A program made the translations under genes and the position numbers. Of a stretch of 64,000 nucleotides of DNA, positions 27,646 to 36,826 are shown piece after piece. The notes under the pieces were generated by a model. The model made no database searches. It worked only from the letters and a program-made list of their open reading frames with translations, and had not been told where the DNA came from. How positions within the stretch are numbered: position 1 is the first letter of the stretch; the number at the start of each line of letters is the position of its first letter. The stretch lies in the NCBI RefSeq assembly GCF_036322585.1, contig NZ_AP024600.1, forward strand, positions 3,596,001 through 3,660,000. Direction: 5' to 3'. Source of the stretch: Luteolibacter sp. LG18 (GTDB taxonomy: Bacteria; Verrucomicrobiota; Verrucomicrobiia; Verrucomicrobiales; Akkermansiaceae).

Positions 27646-28680
27646 TTACTTCGCCCGCTGATCCAGCTTGCACGGCTCCGCCGGAACGGCCTTGCCGGTT
27701 TCCTCGACGGGGCTGGTGAAGAGGTAGCGCCAGACGTCCTCGTAACGGTATTGGCCCCCGGTTGTCTTCGGTGAATTGCCTCCGGGGAGGACGGCTCCGT
27801 GGGCCTTGTCCGGGTTTCCGCCGACATCGGCGGCGGAGGTGAGGCGGCGGGTGTGGCCGTAGGGCGGGGAGGTGGTGTCGACGTCCACGATCGGGCCGTA
27901 GTCGTTCAGCTTCATGAGCTGCCACGAGCGTGGGTAGTGCTCGCCGGTCCAGCCGGCGTCCTGGACGTGGCTGAAGGCGAAGATGCGGTTGCCCGGGGTG
28001 GCGGACGGGAGTTTCTGCCAGACTTCGAATTGGTCGCGGGGGCCGCAGAACAGCACGGCGCGGTCGACGGCCTTGTATTTCGCGAAACGGGCGGCGGTGG
28101 TGGACCCATGGGAGCTGCCGGAGACGATCACCTTGTCCCAGCGCAGGTCGGTGCCATCGGCGGTGAGGAACTGCTTCCAACCGCCATCCGGGTCCTTTTG
28201 GTCGAGCCATTTCACGAACTGGAGGGCGCGTTCCATCATGCCGTCCGGCTTCGGGATCTCGATGGCCGGGCTGTGGTCCTCGCCGGTGGCGGCTTCCAGG
28301 CGGACATTGGACAGGAACAGGTCGTCGGCGGGCGGCGGGCCGGAGTAGAGCTTGGTGAACCAGCCATTGGCGTAGTGGACCTGGATGGCGTGGAGGCCGT
28401 AGCCGGAAAGGCGCTCGAAGAGCCCGCCATTGTAGCCCATCAGCCAGATGACGAGTTTCCTCTGGGAGGGGACGCGGGTGTCGACGCGGGCGTGCTCGGT
28501 GTCGGCGGGTTTCCCATCCTTGGTGAAGACGAAGCCAATCTCCGGATGCTCGCGGGCGCGGGGATCGATCTCGCTGGCCCGGGCGGTCAGGTCGTGGACC
28601 CGGCCGGCGGCGGCGGGTTCGGCCCGGGCGATGGCCGAGGTGCACAAGAGGCTGAGCAGGAAAGGAAAACTTCGTTGCAT
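27646..28680 (-). CDS. Exported alpha/beta-hydrolase, BPSS1187-like
   Basis: 344 aa from the ATG at 28680. Signal peptide SFPFLLSLLCTSAIARA. The chain has alpha/beta-hydrolase signs: VIWLMGYNGGLFERL, a nucleophile elbow VSGSSHGSTTAAR (G-S-S-H-G), and a late His in YGHTRRL. The blocks AVLFCGPRDQFEVWQKLP and TGEHYPRSWQLM recall the BPSS1187 family, whose substrate is not known. Same strand as the protease; a 10-nt array lies between them. Function beyond hydrolase is not assignable. Confidence 0.72.
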   Translation of the reverse strand: MQRSFPFLLSLLCTSAIARAEPAAAGRVHDLTARASEIDPRAREHPEIGFVFTKDGKPADTEHARVDTRVPSQRKLVIWLMGYNGGLFERLSGYGLHAIQVHYANGWFTKLYSGPPPADDLFLSNVRLEAATGEDHSPAIEIPKPDGMMERALQFVKWLDQKDPDGGWKQFLTADGTDLRWDKVIVSGSSHGSTTAARFAKYKAVDRAVLFCGPRDQFEVWQKLPSATPGNRIFAFSHVQDAGWTGEHYPRSWQLMKLNDYGPIVDVDTTSPPYGHTRRLTSAADVGGNPDKAHGAVLPGGNSPKTTGGQYRYEDVWRYLFTSPVEETGKAVPAEPCKLDQRAK

Positions 28681-28869
28681 GCACCCTTTACTGGGGGCGG
28701 GCGGGAGTCCTGTCGAGGGCCTGGGAAAGTGCGACGATTTCGCCCCATTCGCGGGGATTTCCGCGGTGGTGGGAGGGGATCGAGGGAGGGCGGATGAAAC
28801 TTCTTTGAAACTCGCCGCCATTGGGCTTGCGGGGCCGCTGGCGGAGGGTTAATCGCCGCTAGGCCCACC

Positions 28870-30798
28870 ATGCTTTCGGAACTGCAAGATCAGCTCGTGG
28901 AGCGCCTTCAGAGCGGGGATTTCTCCGGGCTGAAGCAAGTGCTCGGCACGCTCGCCCCCGCGGACTTCGCGGAGGCCATCGAGCCGTTGCCTGCGGAGGA
29001 GCAGGCGGTGCTGTTCCGGCTGCTGCCCACGGGCTCCGCGGCGGAGGTCTTCGAATACTTGCCGGTGGAGGCCCAGGAGGAGCTGATCCACGCCATGAGC
29101 AGCCGGGATGCCGCGCGCATCCTGGAGGCGATGTCGTCCGACGACCGAACCGCGCTGCTCGAGGAGCTGCCGACCGCGGTCTGTGCGCGCCTGATTGAAA
29201 TGCTTTCCCCCGAGGAGCGGCGGGTGGCCCTGCGGCTGCTCGATTATCCGGAGGATTCGATCGGACGTCTGATGACCTCCGAGTATCTCACCATCCGCGA
29301 CGAGTGGACGGTGAAGCAGGTGCTCGACCACATCCGCTCCCGCGGCAGCGATTCCGAGACCCTGAACGTGCTCTACGTGGTGGACGACCACGGCAAGCTC
29401 ATCGACGACGTCCGCATCCGCGAGTTCCTGCTCGCGCCGCTGGACCAGAAGGTGGGTGACCTGCGCGATGGCAAGATGACCCTGCTGCACGCCGCCGACC
29501 ACCAGGAGGAGGCGGTGAAGGCGTTCCAGAAATACGACCGCACGGTGTTGCCGGTGGTGGATGGAACCGGCGGGCTCGTTGGCATCGTGACGGTGGACGA
29601 CGTGCTCGACGTGGCTCAGGAAGAGGCCACCGAGGACATCCAGAAGCTCGGTGGTATGGAGCACCTGGACGAGCCGTACATGGACATTTCCTTCGGCCGG
29701 TTGGTGCGGAAGCGCGCCTCGTGGCTGATCGTGCTGTTCCTCGGCGAAATGCTCACCGCCACGGCGATGGGGCACTACGAGGAGCAGATCGAGAAGGCGG
29801 TGGTGCTGGCGCTGTTCGTGCCGCTCATTATTTCCTCCGGTGGCAACAGCGGCTCGCAGGCGGCGACGCTGATCATCCGCGCGATGTCGATCGGCGAGGT
29901 GGGACTGCGCGATTGGTGGCGCGTGATGCGCCGCGAGATTTTCTCCGGATTGGCGCTTGGGGTGATCCTCGCCATCATCGGCATGATCCGCATCGCGGTG
30001 TGGGCCGGGGTGTTTCCGAATGTCTATGGGGCCCACTGGAACCTGGTGGCCTTCACGGTCGGCTTCTCGCTGATCGGGGTGGTGCTGTGGGGTTCGCTGT
30101 CCGGGTCGATGCTGCCATTCCTGCTGAAGCGCTGCGGGCTTGACCCAGCGACCTCTTCCGCGCCTTTCGTGGCCACGCTGGTGGACGTCACGGGCCTGGT
30201 GATCTATTTCGCGGTGGCGGGCCTGGTCTTGCATGGCGCGCTGGATTCGCCGGTGCCCTCGCTGCCCGGTCCGGTGGCGATCCATGAATCGGTGGCGAAG
30301 CCGGTCGGCGGGCTGAAATTCTCCGCGGTCACCCAGGGGGATTGGCTCGCGCCCCAGGACTCCAGCCATCACATCCCGGTGTCGATCCAACTGCGTGTCA
30401 CCAACGAGGGTGCGACCGACCTGGTCTTCCCGGTGACGGACACGCTGCGGCTTTCCATCGAGGATTCCAATGGCAAGGAGATGATCGCGGCGGGGGAGAA
30501 GGCCGCCGAGCCGGTCATTCCGCAATCGATCATCGTGCCCGCCCACGGCAGCTACACCGTGGCGCGCAATGCCTATCTCGATTGGGACCGCGGCACGAAC
30601 CACTCGGTGCTCCGCTATTCCGACGACCGCGGGACCGAGCAAGCCACGGTGCCGCTGGCTCCCGGGGACTACCGGCTGAAATTCACGCTCGCCGGGGATC
30701 TGCTGCCGCAGCCGGAAGGGGCGGCGGCCACCTGGTCTGGAAACGGGGCGACCGATGCCGTGGGTTTCCGCGTGGTGGAGCAGCCGGCCGGGAAGTGA
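28870..30798 (+). CDS. mgtE: MgtE-type magnesium transporter with extra C-terminal domain
   Basis: 642 aa. Residues 1-135 are the MgtE N domain (helical repeats, LAPADFAEAIEPLPAEEQ), ~137-260 two CBS domains (RLMTSEYLTI; KYDRTVLPVVDGTGGLVGIVTVDDVLD), and ~280-460 five membrane helices with the pore block SSGGNSGSQAATLIIRAM. MgtE is a Mg2+ channel gated by cytosolic Mg2+ through the N/CBS domains. Ordinary MgtE ends near residue 450-465. Here ~175 more residues follow (VSIQLRVTNEGATDLVFPVTDTLRLSIED ... PGDYRLKFTLAG), a beta-sandwich-like domain that would lie outside the membrane. No M-box leader is seen. Confidence 0.93.
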   Translation: MLSELQDQLVERLQSGDFSGLKQVLGTLAPADFAEAIEPLPAEEQAVLFRLLPTGSAAEVFEYLPVEAQEELIHAMSSRDAARILEAMSSDDRTALLEELPTAVCARLIEMLSPEERRVALRLLDYPEDSIGRLMTSEYLTIRDEWTVKQVLDHIRSRGSDSETLNVLYVVDDHGKLIDDVRIREFLLAPLDQKVGDLRDGKMTLLHAADHQEEAVKAFQKYDRTVLPVVDGTGGLVGIVTVDDVLDVAQEEATEDIQKLGGMEHLDEPYMDISFGRLVRKRASWLIVLFLGEMLTATAMGHYEEQIEKAVVLALFVPLIISSGGNSGSQAATLIIRAMSIGEVGLRDWWRVMRREIFSGLALGVILAIIGMIRIAVWAGVFPNVYGAHWNLVAFTVGFSLIGVVLWGSLSGSMLPFLLKRCGLDPATSSAPFVATLVDVTGLVIYFAVAGLVLHGALDSPVPSLPGPVAIHESVAKPVGGLKFSAVTQGDWLAPQDSSHHIPVSIQLRVTNEGATDLVFPVTDTLRLSIEDSNGKEMIAAGEKAAEPVIPQSIIVPAHGSYTVARNAYLDWDRGTNHSVLRYSDDRGTEQATVPLAPGDYRLKFTLAGDLLPQPEGAAATWSGNGATDAVGFRVVEQPAGK

Positions 30799-30869
30799 CG
30801 CCGGGTCACGCGATGACGTTTCATTCCGCTCTGGCGTGCCAAGGCCCGGCCGGTGCAATCTCGGGCAGG

Positions 30870-31367
30870 ATGGACCCTTTTCGCAAACGCCAGCTCATCG
30901 CCTACGGGCTGCTCGGGCTTGGCATTCTCCTCGCCGTGGTGGCCGAGTTCCTGCCGTGGATGATCCTCCATTACTCGGAGTTTTCCCGCAGCAGCATGCC
31001 GGTGGGGGACATCCACATCTATTTGCTCCAGATTCTGAAACAGAACGCCGTGGAGGTGGGGCATGATACCGTTTACATTCCCTCGCAACCGTTCATGGCG
31101 GCGGGGGCGTTGGCGGTTTGGGCGCTGGTGTTCCTGCTCCTGCTGGCGTCGCCGCGGCTGGTCCGCTACGCCTCGAAAACCTCCACACTGTTGTGGGGGG
31201 CACGGAGCATTGCCGTGGCTTTGTGCGTGCCGTTCGTGCTGTGGGCGGGATTCATCGTCCGGTCTTCCTATCAATCGGTGGGCGCCGGGATGGGGGTATT
31301 CATCGCCGCGCTCGTGCTGCACGCGGCGGGCTGGTTCGTATTCCCGAGGTCGGGAGCGAGGGATTGA
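30870..31367 (+). CDS. Hypothetical membrane protein, about four helices
   Basis: 165 aa from the ATG at 30870 (an upstream ATG at 30813 is possible). Helices near residues 9-30, 72-95, 108-128 and 136-158 are hydrophobic and well formed; the N-terminus MDPFRKRQ is basic and probably cytoplasmic. No family recognised. It lies 71 bases after mgtE on the same strand, so it may be co-transcribed. A REP doublet starts 14 bases after its stop. Confidence 0.65.
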   Translation: MDPFRKRQLIAYGLLGLGILLAVVAEFLPWMILHYSEFSRSSMPVGDIHIYLLQILKQNAVEVGHDTVYIPSQPFMAAGALAVWALVFLLLLASPRLVRYASKTSTLLWGARSIAVALCVPFVLWAGFIVRSSYQSVGAGMGVFIAALVLHAAGWFVFPRSGARD

Positions 31368-31381
31368 TGGCTGTCCTTGGC

Positions 31382-31826
31382 GTAGCCGCGCTCGGGAGAG
31401 CGTGGGTGGGGTGAATCCACCCTCATCCTTGTACGTCCAGTTCTCCGCCGGACTGCCCCTTTCTGAGCCCGGAGGGCGACGCTCTGCTAGCCGGGGCGCG
31501 CCAGCCCCCGGAATAGGGCGGCCATGAATTCCAAGCCCCGGCAAGGGGCGACGCAATCGGAGGCCGGGTAACATTCCAGATGGTGGCTCGCGTTCGATGT
31601 TCGAAGAGTTCCGAATCGTTCCAAACCGCGGGAATGGCAAGTCCGCCGAAAGAGCGCAGGCAGCGTCGTCCCTGACGGGACTTGAGCTTCTCTCGCCAGG
31701 GTCCGGTGGCTTGCGCCACCGGCTAGCAGAGCGTAGCCCTCCGGGCTCAGAGAGGGCGATTGCAAACCGGAGACTACATGGGAACGGGTAAATCCACCCC
31801 ACCCACGTTCTCCCGAACGCGGCTAC
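31382..31826. repeat. REP class 4 inverted doublet with long shared interior
   Basis: Left arm 31382-31406 (GTAGC-CGCGCTC-GGGA-GAGCGTG, plus strand) and right arm 31802-31826 (minus strand, stem CGCGTTC/GAACGTG). The arms extend with GGGTGGGGTGAATCCACCC-type sequence on both sides. The interior 31590-31765 matches 21930-22110. It occupies the whole space between two convergent genes. Confidence 0.85.
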
Positions 31827-31830
31827 ACGA

Positions 31831-32100
31831 CTACGGCGTGCGTCGTATTTGCATGGCGGCGGTTTCGGGGGCGGCGTCGAGGCCGGCTTCGGCCGCGGCA
31901 TCGTCGAGGTCCTGGTCGGCGGCGGTGAGTTCGGGGTCGGGATCCAGGAGGCCTTCCTGGGAGGATTCGTGGGTGTCTTCTTCGGCCACCTCCATGCCCT
32001 CGTCCACCAGCTCCTGGTTCGGGTTTTCGTCGAGATAATCGGGGCCGGTTTTGATGTCCGGAGCCCGCGGCACCGGCTCGGAGGGATCGTACGTGGTCAT
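31831..32100 (-). CDS. Small acidic hypothetical protein
   Basis: 89 aa from the ATG at 32098-32100. It is rich in Asp and Glu throughout (DENPNQELVDEGMEVAEEDTHES) with almost no hydrophobic core, so it is probably disordered. No family recognised. It is encoded on the strand opposite the YqjD-like pair. Its stop is 5 bases from the right arm of a REP doublet. Could be a real small gene; expression evidence would decide. Confidence 0.5.
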   Translation of the reverse strand: MTTYDPSEPVPRAPDIKTGPDYLDENPNQELVDEGMEVAEEDTHESSQEGLLDPDPELTAADQDLDDAAAEAGLDAAPETAAMQIRRTP

Positions 32101-32303
32101 GACCCTGCAGGATAGCATCGCTCGGGGGGGCGTGCCGGATTTATCGGGAGGGGAAAATCGCTCGATCCGGGGTTCTCACGAGTGCATCCTGCAAACTGCG
32201 GAGGGTTCGGGATGAGAGGGGTTGGTTTGTAAGTTGCTGATGTTGAGTGGTGGTTGCGGCGGGTGAAGCACTTGGTATGGCAGGTGCAAGAAGTATCCCT
32301 GTC

Positions 32304-32837
32304 ATGATCAAGCCAGCATCCCACATCAAAGATCAGGCCCGCGAAGCCCTCGACGACGTCAAGGACCACGCCCGCCAAGCCGCCGATGATGTCCGCGGCC
32401 ACGCCCGCGAAATCGCGGACGAGTTTCACGATGGAGCGGGTTCCCTGCGCGAGCGGGCTTCCGGTGCCATCCAGCGCGCGACCGGCGCGGTGCGCGACAC
32501 CGGTGCGGAAATCCGGGCCCGCGGGCTCGACGCCGCCGACCACGTGCGCGATTTCGTCCGCGACCGTCCGGTTTCCGCCATCATCGGCTTCACCGCCTTC
32601 GGGTTCGCGCTCGGATATCTGTTGCGGCCCGCGCCGAAAAAGAGCGGCTGGTTCGACTCGTCCGACCTCGCCGACGTGCTCACGCCGCTTCGCAAGCAGG
32701 CCCGCTCCCGTTTCGAGGACCTCCGTGGCCGCGGCTCGGATGTGATCGGCGCGGTGCAGGGCCACCTGCCGGACCACCCGCTCGATGCCGCCATCGACCG
32801 CGCCCGGTCCTTCGGGAAGAACCTCAAATTCTGGTAA
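32304..32837 (+). CDS. YqjD/ElaB-like (DUF883) membrane-anchored protein
   Basis: 177 aa from the ATG at 32304. The first ~95 residues are an amphipathic helix array of Ala/Asp/Arg-rich repeats (DDVKDHARQAADDVRGHAR), followed by DRPVSAIIGFTAFGFALGYLL, a single glycine-rich membrane segment. This is the YqjD/ElaB layout, proteins that tether ribosomes or act at the inner membrane in stationary phase in E. coli. Unlike E. coli proteins, ~55 residues follow the membrane segment here. Followed by a second small membrane protein after 3 bases. Confidence 0.72.
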   Translation: MIKPASHIKDQAREALDDVKDHARQAADDVRGHAREIADEFHDGAGSLRERASGAIQRATGAVRDTGAEIRARGLDAADHVRDFVRDRPVSAIIGFTAFGFALGYLLRPAPKKSGWFDSSDLADVLTPLRKQARSRFEDLRGRGSDVIGAVQGHLPDHPLDAAIDRARSFGKNLKFW

Positions 32838-32840
32838 CCC

Positions 32841-33149
32841 ATGAGCGCCTCCATCGTCGGCCCCACCTTGTTTGAGCCTCCCACCGTGGAGGAGGGCGTG
32901 CAGGCCCTCTTCGATGATGGGAAGACCTACGTGCGCCGGAAATACGAAGCCTGCCAAGAACGGGTGGTGAACCATCCGGCCCAGGCGGTGATGATCGCGG
33001 CGGCGGCGGGATATCTGATCGAGAAACTGCCGCTGCGTTCCATTTTCATCACCAACATGCGGCTCCTTGCCGCGCTCACTCCGCCGATCCTTTTCGCCGT
33101 GGGGGCCGCCAAGGTCTGTGAGTATCTCCAGACCAAGGCCCGACAGTGA
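32841..33149 (+). CDS. Small hypothetical membrane protein, partner of the YqjD-like gene
   Basis: 102 aa. It contains HPAQAVMIAAAAGYLIEKLP, which mirrors the HPxxAVxIAAAxGYLI membrane block of YqjD-type proteins, and a second hydrophobic helix (LLAALTPPILFAVGAAKV). It begins 3 bases after the previous stop, so the two are one operon. The pair is comparable to the E. coli yqjD-yqjE arrangement. Function inferred only from that analogy. Confidence 0.68.
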   Translation: MSASIVGPTLFEPPTVEEGVQALFDDGKTYVRRKYEACQERVVNHPAQAVMIAAAAGYLIEKLPLRSIFITNMRLLAALTPPILFAVGAAKVCEYLQTKARQ

Positions 33150-33196
33150 TGCCACCACGGCCCGCCATTTTGGGGGGAATACAAGACGAAGGAAAG

Positions 33197-33239
33197 AAGG
33201 GTCCGCCACCGCCGTTCATGCGCGGGGACGGGCCCTTCA
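33197..33239 (+). terminator. Hairpin after the YqjD-like operon
   Basis: GAAGGGTCCG (33197-33206) pairs with CGGGCCCTTC (33230-33239), 10 bp with one wobble and a 23-base loop. No T-tract follows, so termination efficiency is uncertain. Confidence 0.5.
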
Positions 33240-33293
33240 TTCGTGTGGGTGGAGGTTGACCCCGCGCGGCTGCCCGGGTGAGGATGGCGGCCG

Positions 33294-33809
33294 ATGAATG
33301 TCTACATGGATTGGGGAATTCTGGCGGCGATCGCGGTGGCCACCATCGCGGGGCTGGTCCTCAGTTTCAAAATCCAGGTCCAGCCCTCTTGGAAGACCGG
33401 CTTCCGGGTCCTGTCCTGCGTGGTGGTGCTGCTCACCGGGGGCCGTTTGATGAGCCGCCAGTGCGCGGCGATGTATGGGAAGTATCTGGTGGGGTATATG
33501 CAGCTATTGGGGCGGGAAGGTTTCCGGGATACTGCGGATTTCCGAAAGACGACTTCGGTGTATCCATTCTCCACTTACGAGACGGGCGCGAAGGTGTTCG
33601 GGATCGTGGGAGGTGGAGGTGCCACGGGCATCGCGGAATTGAAGGCGGGCTTCATTTACTATGCGGAGCAGGATTCCCTGCCGGCCGAGCAACGCTTTGC
33701 CTCGCCACCGAAGTTCGAACTGCTGCATCCCGATTTCAGCGATCGCTCGGACCGGGGTGTGCTCAATGGCGTGTTCGGGTTGTTGCAGGAATTCCGCGAG
33801 CGGTTTTGA
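33294..33809 (+). CDS. Hypothetical protein with two N-terminal membrane helices
   Basis: 171 aa. Hydrophobic segments at ~6-24 and ~37-52 anchor it; the C-terminal ~110 residues are soluble, with a Gly-rich turn (VFGIVGGGGATGIAELKAG) and a PPKFELLHPDFS segment. No family recognised. It stands alone between the YqjD-like pair and a secreted protein gene on the same strand. Confidence rests on codon use and the coherent N-terminus. Confidence 0.6.
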   Translation: MNVYMDWGILAAIAVATIAGLVLSFKIQVQPSWKTGFRVLSCVVVLLTGGRLMSRQCAAMYGKYLVGYMQLLGREGFRDTADFRKTTSVYPFSTYETGAKVFGIVGGGGATGIAELKAGFIYYAEQDSLPAEQRFASPPKFELLHPDFSDRSDRGVLNGVFGLLQEFRERF

Positions 33810-33933
33810 GCTGCGGAAGGCGGGGGCTTCATTTCATAGGGCCGGGGGGGGCGTTCGGTTCCTCATCTCGCTCCGGTAAGTTTTCCGCAAGAAGCACCCG
33901 ATCGGTCGCGTACCTGCCCCGCATCCCTTTGTC

Positions 33934-34446
33934 ATGAAAACTCCCCTGATGCTCCTCGCCTTGTCCATTTCCTCCCTTTCGGCCAAGCCCGAGGCCCGGG
34001 CGATTTCAGCGGAGACAGCGAACGGAAACGTGAAAGTTCACTTCGATGACAGGCACACGGAAATGTGGACCCGTAAGGGGCAGGTCATGTTGGCAAAGGT
34101 GGTGGGACCGGGGATGGTGGGGTGGACGTATTACACCCGCTTCAATGACCACCATGAGCCGGTGAACAACACGCTCCGCCTGTGTCTCCGGAACGGCCGG
34201 GCCATCCGGGATTTCAAGGCAGGGGGCAGCGGACCTTTCATCGAGGGCTGGGCGCTCGTGGATCAGGACCGCGCGGTGGTCATTGTTTCCTGCGGACGCC
34301 ACGGGCAGCACTACTATGTCAAATACGACGTCGCCACCGGTCGTCAACTGGCAGAAGCATGCGAGGGTGAGCTTCCGGAAGGGACCGATCCCTATGCCTT
34401 CGATCGGGCCGTGAAGACGGCCGGGGATGCGCTTGTTCCTCACTGA
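33934..34446 (+). CDS. Hypothetical secreted protein
   Basis: 170 aa. Signal peptide KTPLMLLALSISSLSA. The mature part is mixed alpha/beta with VKVHFDDRHTEMWTRKGQVML and a VVIVSCGRHGQHYYVKYDVATGRQL block; the first resembles a verrucomicrobial secreted-domain style, but no named family is recognised. One Cys pair (LRLCLRNG, VSCGRHG) might form a disulfide. It lies 45 bases before nadE on the same strand and may share its transcript. Confidence 0.65.
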   Translation: MKTPLMLLALSISSLSAKPEARAISAETANGNVKVHFDDRHTEMWTRKGQVMLAKVVGPGMVGWTYYTRFNDHHEPVNNTLRLCLRNGRAIRDFKAGGSGPFIEGWALVDQDRAVVIVSCGRHGQHYYVKYDVATGRQLAEACEGELPEGTDPYAFDRAVKTAGDALVPH

Positions 34447-34491
34447 CCCTCTTCTCTTGCCTACCGCAGGCCGATTGCCGACGCTCCGCCC

Positions 34492-36123
34492 ATGCGCATC
34501 GGTATCGCCCAGATCAACGCCGTGGTGGGGGACTTCCCCGGCAATGTGAAACGCCTCGTGGCCGCGTATCGCGAGTGTCTGGACGCGGGGGCCGATCTGG
34601 TGGTGACCCCGGAAATGTCGCTGGTCGGCTATCCGCCGCGGGACCTCGTTTTCAAGAGCCAGTTCGTGCCAAAGTGCCTGCAGGCACTCGACCACCTGGC
34701 CGGTGAGATCCGCTCGGTGCCACTTTTGGTGGGCTACGTGGATCACCACGCCGAGGGCCGGGGCAAACCGTTCCGCAATGCCGCCGCCTGGCTTCAGGAT
34801 GGGGAAATCCGCCACCGCATCTGGAAGACCCTGCTGCCGACCTACGATGTGTTCGACGAGCGCCGCTATTTCGAGCCGGGTTCCGTCTGTGAGCCGATCG
34901 AGTGGAACGGCCACCGCATCGGCGTGACGATCTGCGAGGACATCTGGACCGAGGATTACCTCCAGCGCCCGTTCTACGATCGCGACCCCGCCGCCGAGCT
35001 GGCCGGGCGCCGCATCGACCTGCTGGTGAACCTCAGCGCCTCGCCCTTCCATCTCGGCAAGCCCGCCGTGCGCCGCGCGCTCATCACCGATGTCGCTTGT
35101 GAACACGGCGTGCCCGTGGTGTACGCGAACTCGGTGGGAGGCAACGACCAGCTCGTGTTCGACGGCCACTCGCTCGCCGTGTCCGCCGATGGCAAACTGC
35201 TCGCCGCCCTGCCGGGGTTCAGCGAGGCGGTGACCGTGGTGGATTTGGAACAGGGCGGGGAGGTCGAAGCCCCCGCCACCGATTCCGCCGAGGATCTCTA
35301 TCAGGCGCTGGTGCTGGGACTGCGCGACTACGTGACGAAGTGCGGGTTCAGCGGCGTTTGCCTTGGACTCAGTGGCGGCATCGATTCCGCGCTCACCGCG
35401 GTGATCGCCGCCGACGCGCTCGGGCCGGCGAACGTCCACGGCCTCACCATGCCCAGTGGGTTCTCGTCCTCGGGCAGTGTGGACGATTCGATCGCGCTGA
35501 CGGAAAAGCTCGGCATCCGCTGTGACACCGTGCCGATCCAGGCCACTTTCGAATCGGTGAAGGCCGCGCTGAAGCCCGTCTTCGGCAACCTGCCGGAGGA
35601 CGTCACCGAGGAGAACATGCAGGCCCGCATCCGCGGCCTCTACCTGATGTCCCTATCGAACAAATCCGGCGCGCTGCTGCTCACCACCGGCAACAAGTCG
35701 GAACTCGCCGTGGGCTACTGCACCATCTACGGCGACATGTGCGGCGGCCTCGCCGTGATCTCGGACCTGCCGAAAACGAAGGTCTACGAGGTTTCCCGCT
35801 GGGTGAACCGCGAGCGCGAGATCATCCCGTGGGCCACCATCGACAAGCCACCGAGCGCCGAGCTGCGTCCGGACCAGAAGGACCAGGACACCCTGCCGCC
35901 CTACGATGTGCTCGATGCGATCCTGGAAGGCTACGTCGAGCAGCACTTGTCCGCCGATGAAATCATCGCGCAGGGTCACGAGGAATCGCTGGTGCGCTGG
36001 ATCCAGCGTCGCGTCGACCTCAACGAGTGGAAGCGCCAGCAGGCCGCCCCGGGCCTGCGCGTCACCACCAAGGCCTTCGGCATCGGCCGCCGCATGCCGA
36101 TCGTCCAGCGGTTCGTGGGGTAG
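34492..36123 (+). CDS. nadE: Glutamine-dependent NAD+ synthetase
   Basis: 543 aa. Residues 1-260 are a carbon-nitrogen hydrolase (glutaminase) domain with the Glu41, Lys112, Cys148 triad (TPEMSLVGYP, WKTLLPTYDVF, GVTICEDIW). Residues ~265-543 are the NAD synthetase domain with the ATP-binding SGGIDS loop at 294-299. It converts nicotinate adenine dinucleotide to NAD+, using glutamine as ammonia source and ATP; the last step of NAD synthesis, cytoplasmic. Length is typical of the short bacterial NadE-Gln form. A REP element starts 17 bases after the stop. Confidence 0.97.
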   Translation: MRIGIAQINAVVGDFPGNVKRLVAAYRECLDAGADLVVTPEMSLVGYPPRDLVFKSQFVPKCLQALDHLAGEIRSVPLLVGYVDHHAEGRGKPFRNAAAWLQDGEIRHRIWKTLLPTYDVFDERRYFEPGSVCEPIEWNGHRIGVTICEDIWTEDYLQRPFYDRDPAAELAGRRIDLLVNLSASPFHLGKPAVRRALITDVACEHGVPVVYANSVGGNDQLVFDGHSLAVSADGKLLAALPGFSEAVTVVDLEQGGEVEAPATDSAEDLYQALVLGLRDYVTKCGFSGVCLGLSGGIDSALTAVIAADALGPANVHGLTMPSGFSSSGSVDDSIALTEKLGIRCDTVPIQATFESVKAALKPVFGNLPEDVTEENMQARIRGLYLMSLSNKSGALLLTTGNKSELAVGYCTIYGDMCGGLAVISDLPKTKVYEVSRWVNREREIIPWATIDKPPSAELRPDQKDQDTLPPYDVLDAILEGYVEQHLSADEIIAQGHEESLVRWIQRRVDLNEWKRQQAAPGLRVTTKAFGIGRRMPIVQRFVG

Positions 36124-36139
36124 AGGGCGACCGCCCATT

Positions 36140-36274
36140 GTGGCTGAAAGCTCCGCTTTCAGGATGTAGGGGGAAGCTCCAGCTTTCCCTCGCCGGGGGA
36201 GGAGGTCGTTTGGCCTAACAAGCCACCGCCAACAGAGCTGGCGGAGACAATCCGAAAGCGGAGCTTCCGGCTAC
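36140..36274. repeat. REP class 3 element between convergent genes, inverted copy
   Basis: Plus-strand REPs at 36140-36162 (GTGG-CTGAAAGC-TCC-GCTTTCAG) and 36166-36189 (GTAG-GGGGAAGC-TCCA-GCTTTCCC) face a minus-strand REP at 36253-36274 (GTAG-CCGGAAGC-TCC-GCTTTCGG). Its interior is the reverse complement of the 12054-12188 interior. GTGG in place of GTAG fits the GTRG rule for REP heads. Confidence 0.82.
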
Positions 36275-36283
36275 AATGATGCT

Positions 36284-36826
36284 CTATCGCTCCGGCCCAG
36301 CGTTTCCAGCAATAGGGTCGACCGTGTAGCGGTATCCGGTGCCGTACTGTTCCTCCACGATCCTCGCGGCCTCCGCGTCGTCGACGGCGACCAACTGGAG
36401 CTCCTGGGGTGGGTTGTCAGGGCCCTGGAGCCAGATTTGGCCCCGGTAGGTCTTCCGCGGATCTTCGAACCGCTCTGAGTGGTACCACCTGTAGATGCCG
36501 GTCGGGATCTCTTTCTCACCATAGACCTGTAGGAAACCCCAGGTGAGCATGATGGGGGCGAACCATAGGATGAAGACCCCGGCGAACAGATTGAGAATCA
36601 AGGTCAATCCTAGTAGGGAAAACAGGAGGAACTTCAGAACTCCGCGGTGCTTGCCGCCCATGAAATTGAACACGGCCATGACGAGCCCCATCGTTCCGAT
36701 CAAGCCGCAACTGATCCCCGTCAGAAGCGGTAGGTGCTGGATATTGGTAAAGAAGAACTGCCCCATCAGGGCCAGGAAGAATCGGGGAAAACCGGCTGGT
36801 ATCATCTTGAACGAGCCTCGGAACAT
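36284..36826 (-). CDS. Hypothetical membrane protein
   Basis: 180 aa (an alternative start is the ATG at 36805). Three or four hydrophobic helices occupy residues ~12-110 (FFLALMGQFFF, LIGTMGLVMAVFNFM, LLFSLLGLTLILNLFAGVFIL). The C-terminal ~65 residues are soluble and include GQIWLQGPDNPPQELQLVAVDDAEAARIVEEQYG. No family recognised. It is convergent with nadE across a REP element and has lower GC than its neighbours, which may mean recent acquisition. Confidence 0.6.
   Translation of the reverse strand: MFRGSFKMIPAGFPRFFLALMGQFFFTNIQHLPLLTGISCGLIGTMGLVMAVFNFMGGKHRGVLKFLLFSLLGLTLILNLFAGVFILWFAPIMLTWGFLQVYGEKEIPTGIYRWYHSERFEDPRKTYRGQIWLQGPDNPPQELQLVAVDDAEAARIVEEQYGTGYRYTVDPIAGNAGPER

Noticed and set aside
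28681..28869. Possible M-box magnesium riboswitch before mgtE
   Set aside because: The 189-base leader shows none of the M-box conserved blocks and no terminator hairpin.
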